In this document: positions 5,789 to 5,898 of the stretch, one piece after another | Numbering within the stretch: position 1 is the stretch's first letter | How the letters are laid out: each line of letters begins with the position of its first letter | Source of the DNA: Thermoproteota archaeon | GTDB lineage: Archaea > Korarchaeota > Korarchaeia > Korarchaeales > Korarchaeaceae | Length of the DNA stretch: 5,898 nucleotides | Assembly: GCA_021158805.1 (NCBI GenBank) | Contig: JAGGTZ010000152.1 | Location: forward strand, 1-5,898 | Reading direction: 5' to 3' | Translations under genes and position numbers: made by a program | The notes under the pieces: generated by a model | What the model was told of the DNA's origin: nothing | Seen by the model: only the letters and a program-made list of their open reading frames with translations | The model's database searches: none

Positions 5789-5898
5789 TAGAAAACAGCA
5801 GATCTGACCGCTACTCTTTCCGGCCAGACTATTATCGCCCTAACTTTCTAGAATTGCCCTGAGTAGTTTATTCTGAAAGCACTTATTAGGAAACCAGC

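Larger units (their letters stand above)
5568..5898. other. Gene-free region downstream of the operon
   Basis: This 331-base stretch is AT-richer than the operon and holds no gene I can support. It contains the oligo-T tract, the 16-bp direct repeat pair and the TATA-like box listed separately. A + strand GTG frame at 5600-5791 has no ribosome binding site and a composition unlike the operon's proteins. A - strand frame open from 5740 to 5606 has no start at its head and encodes FTRKR twice, 22 residues apart. At the window edge, a - strand frame is open for about 18 codons until a stop near 5842; it could be the tail of a convergent gene but is too short to call. No tRNA or other RNA structure was recognised. 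Confidence 0.5.

Noticed and set aside
5600..5791. 63-codon + strand frame with a GTG start
   Set aside because: No ribosome binding site precedes it, no family resemblance is recognised, the region is AT-richer than the genes, and the composition is unlike the operon's proteins. It overlaps the direct repeats and looks like chance.
5795..5826. Imperfect inverted repeat TCTGACC/GGCCAGA in the tail
   Set aside because: Seven-base arms with one mismatch around a 12-base gap in a noncoding stretch are easily expected by chance, and no T-run follows to make it a terminator.

Overview
The window is almost filled by one complete ABC importer operon of the dipeptide/oligopeptide (Dpp/Opp, PepT) family on the + strand. 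The organism is most likely a thermophilic archaeon of the Thermoproteota/Korarchaeota side. This is inferred from the near-exclusive AGG/AGA arginine codons, heavy ATA isoleucine use, strong GGTGA-type ribosome binding sites, Lys/Glu-rich proteins, and an N-terminally anchored binding protein with a threonine-rich stalk instead of a bacterial lipobox. The species cannot be fixed from the window alone.

Layout: 1-42 is a short leader holding a perfect 8-bp-arm inverted repeat that runs into the ribosome binding site. 43-1710 encodes the extracytoplasmic solute-binding protein. 1711-1752 is a pyrimidine-rich gap with an oligo-T tract. 1753-2763 (DppB-like permease), 2774-3631 (DppC-like permease), 3633-4583 (DppD-like ATPase) and 4590-5567 (DppF-like ATPase) follow with gaps of only 10, 1 and 6 bases. 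Each of these three junctions has a Shine-Dalgarno sequence inside or overlapping the end of the preceding gene. 5568-5898 is AT-richer and has no convincing gene. It carries a weak oligo-T stop signal, a degenerate 16-bp direct repeat with a 66-bp period, and a TATA-like box facing the next gene.

How it works together: the binding protein captures substrate outside the membrane and presents it to the DppB/DppC channel. The DppD/DppF pair hydrolyses ATP below. All five parts of the importer are present and intact, with every nucleotide-binding motif conserved in both ATPases. Both ATPases end in a four-cysteine domain of the type reported to hold an iron-sulfur cluster. The substrate cannot be assigned with certainty: peptides are favoured by a conserved Asp in the binding protein, but archaeal members of this family also import oligosaccharides, and no neighbouring peptidase or glycosidase is visible to decide it.

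I see no convincing undescribed system here. The core is an ordinary transporter operon, and the items worth checking are small regulatory and structural ones at its edges.
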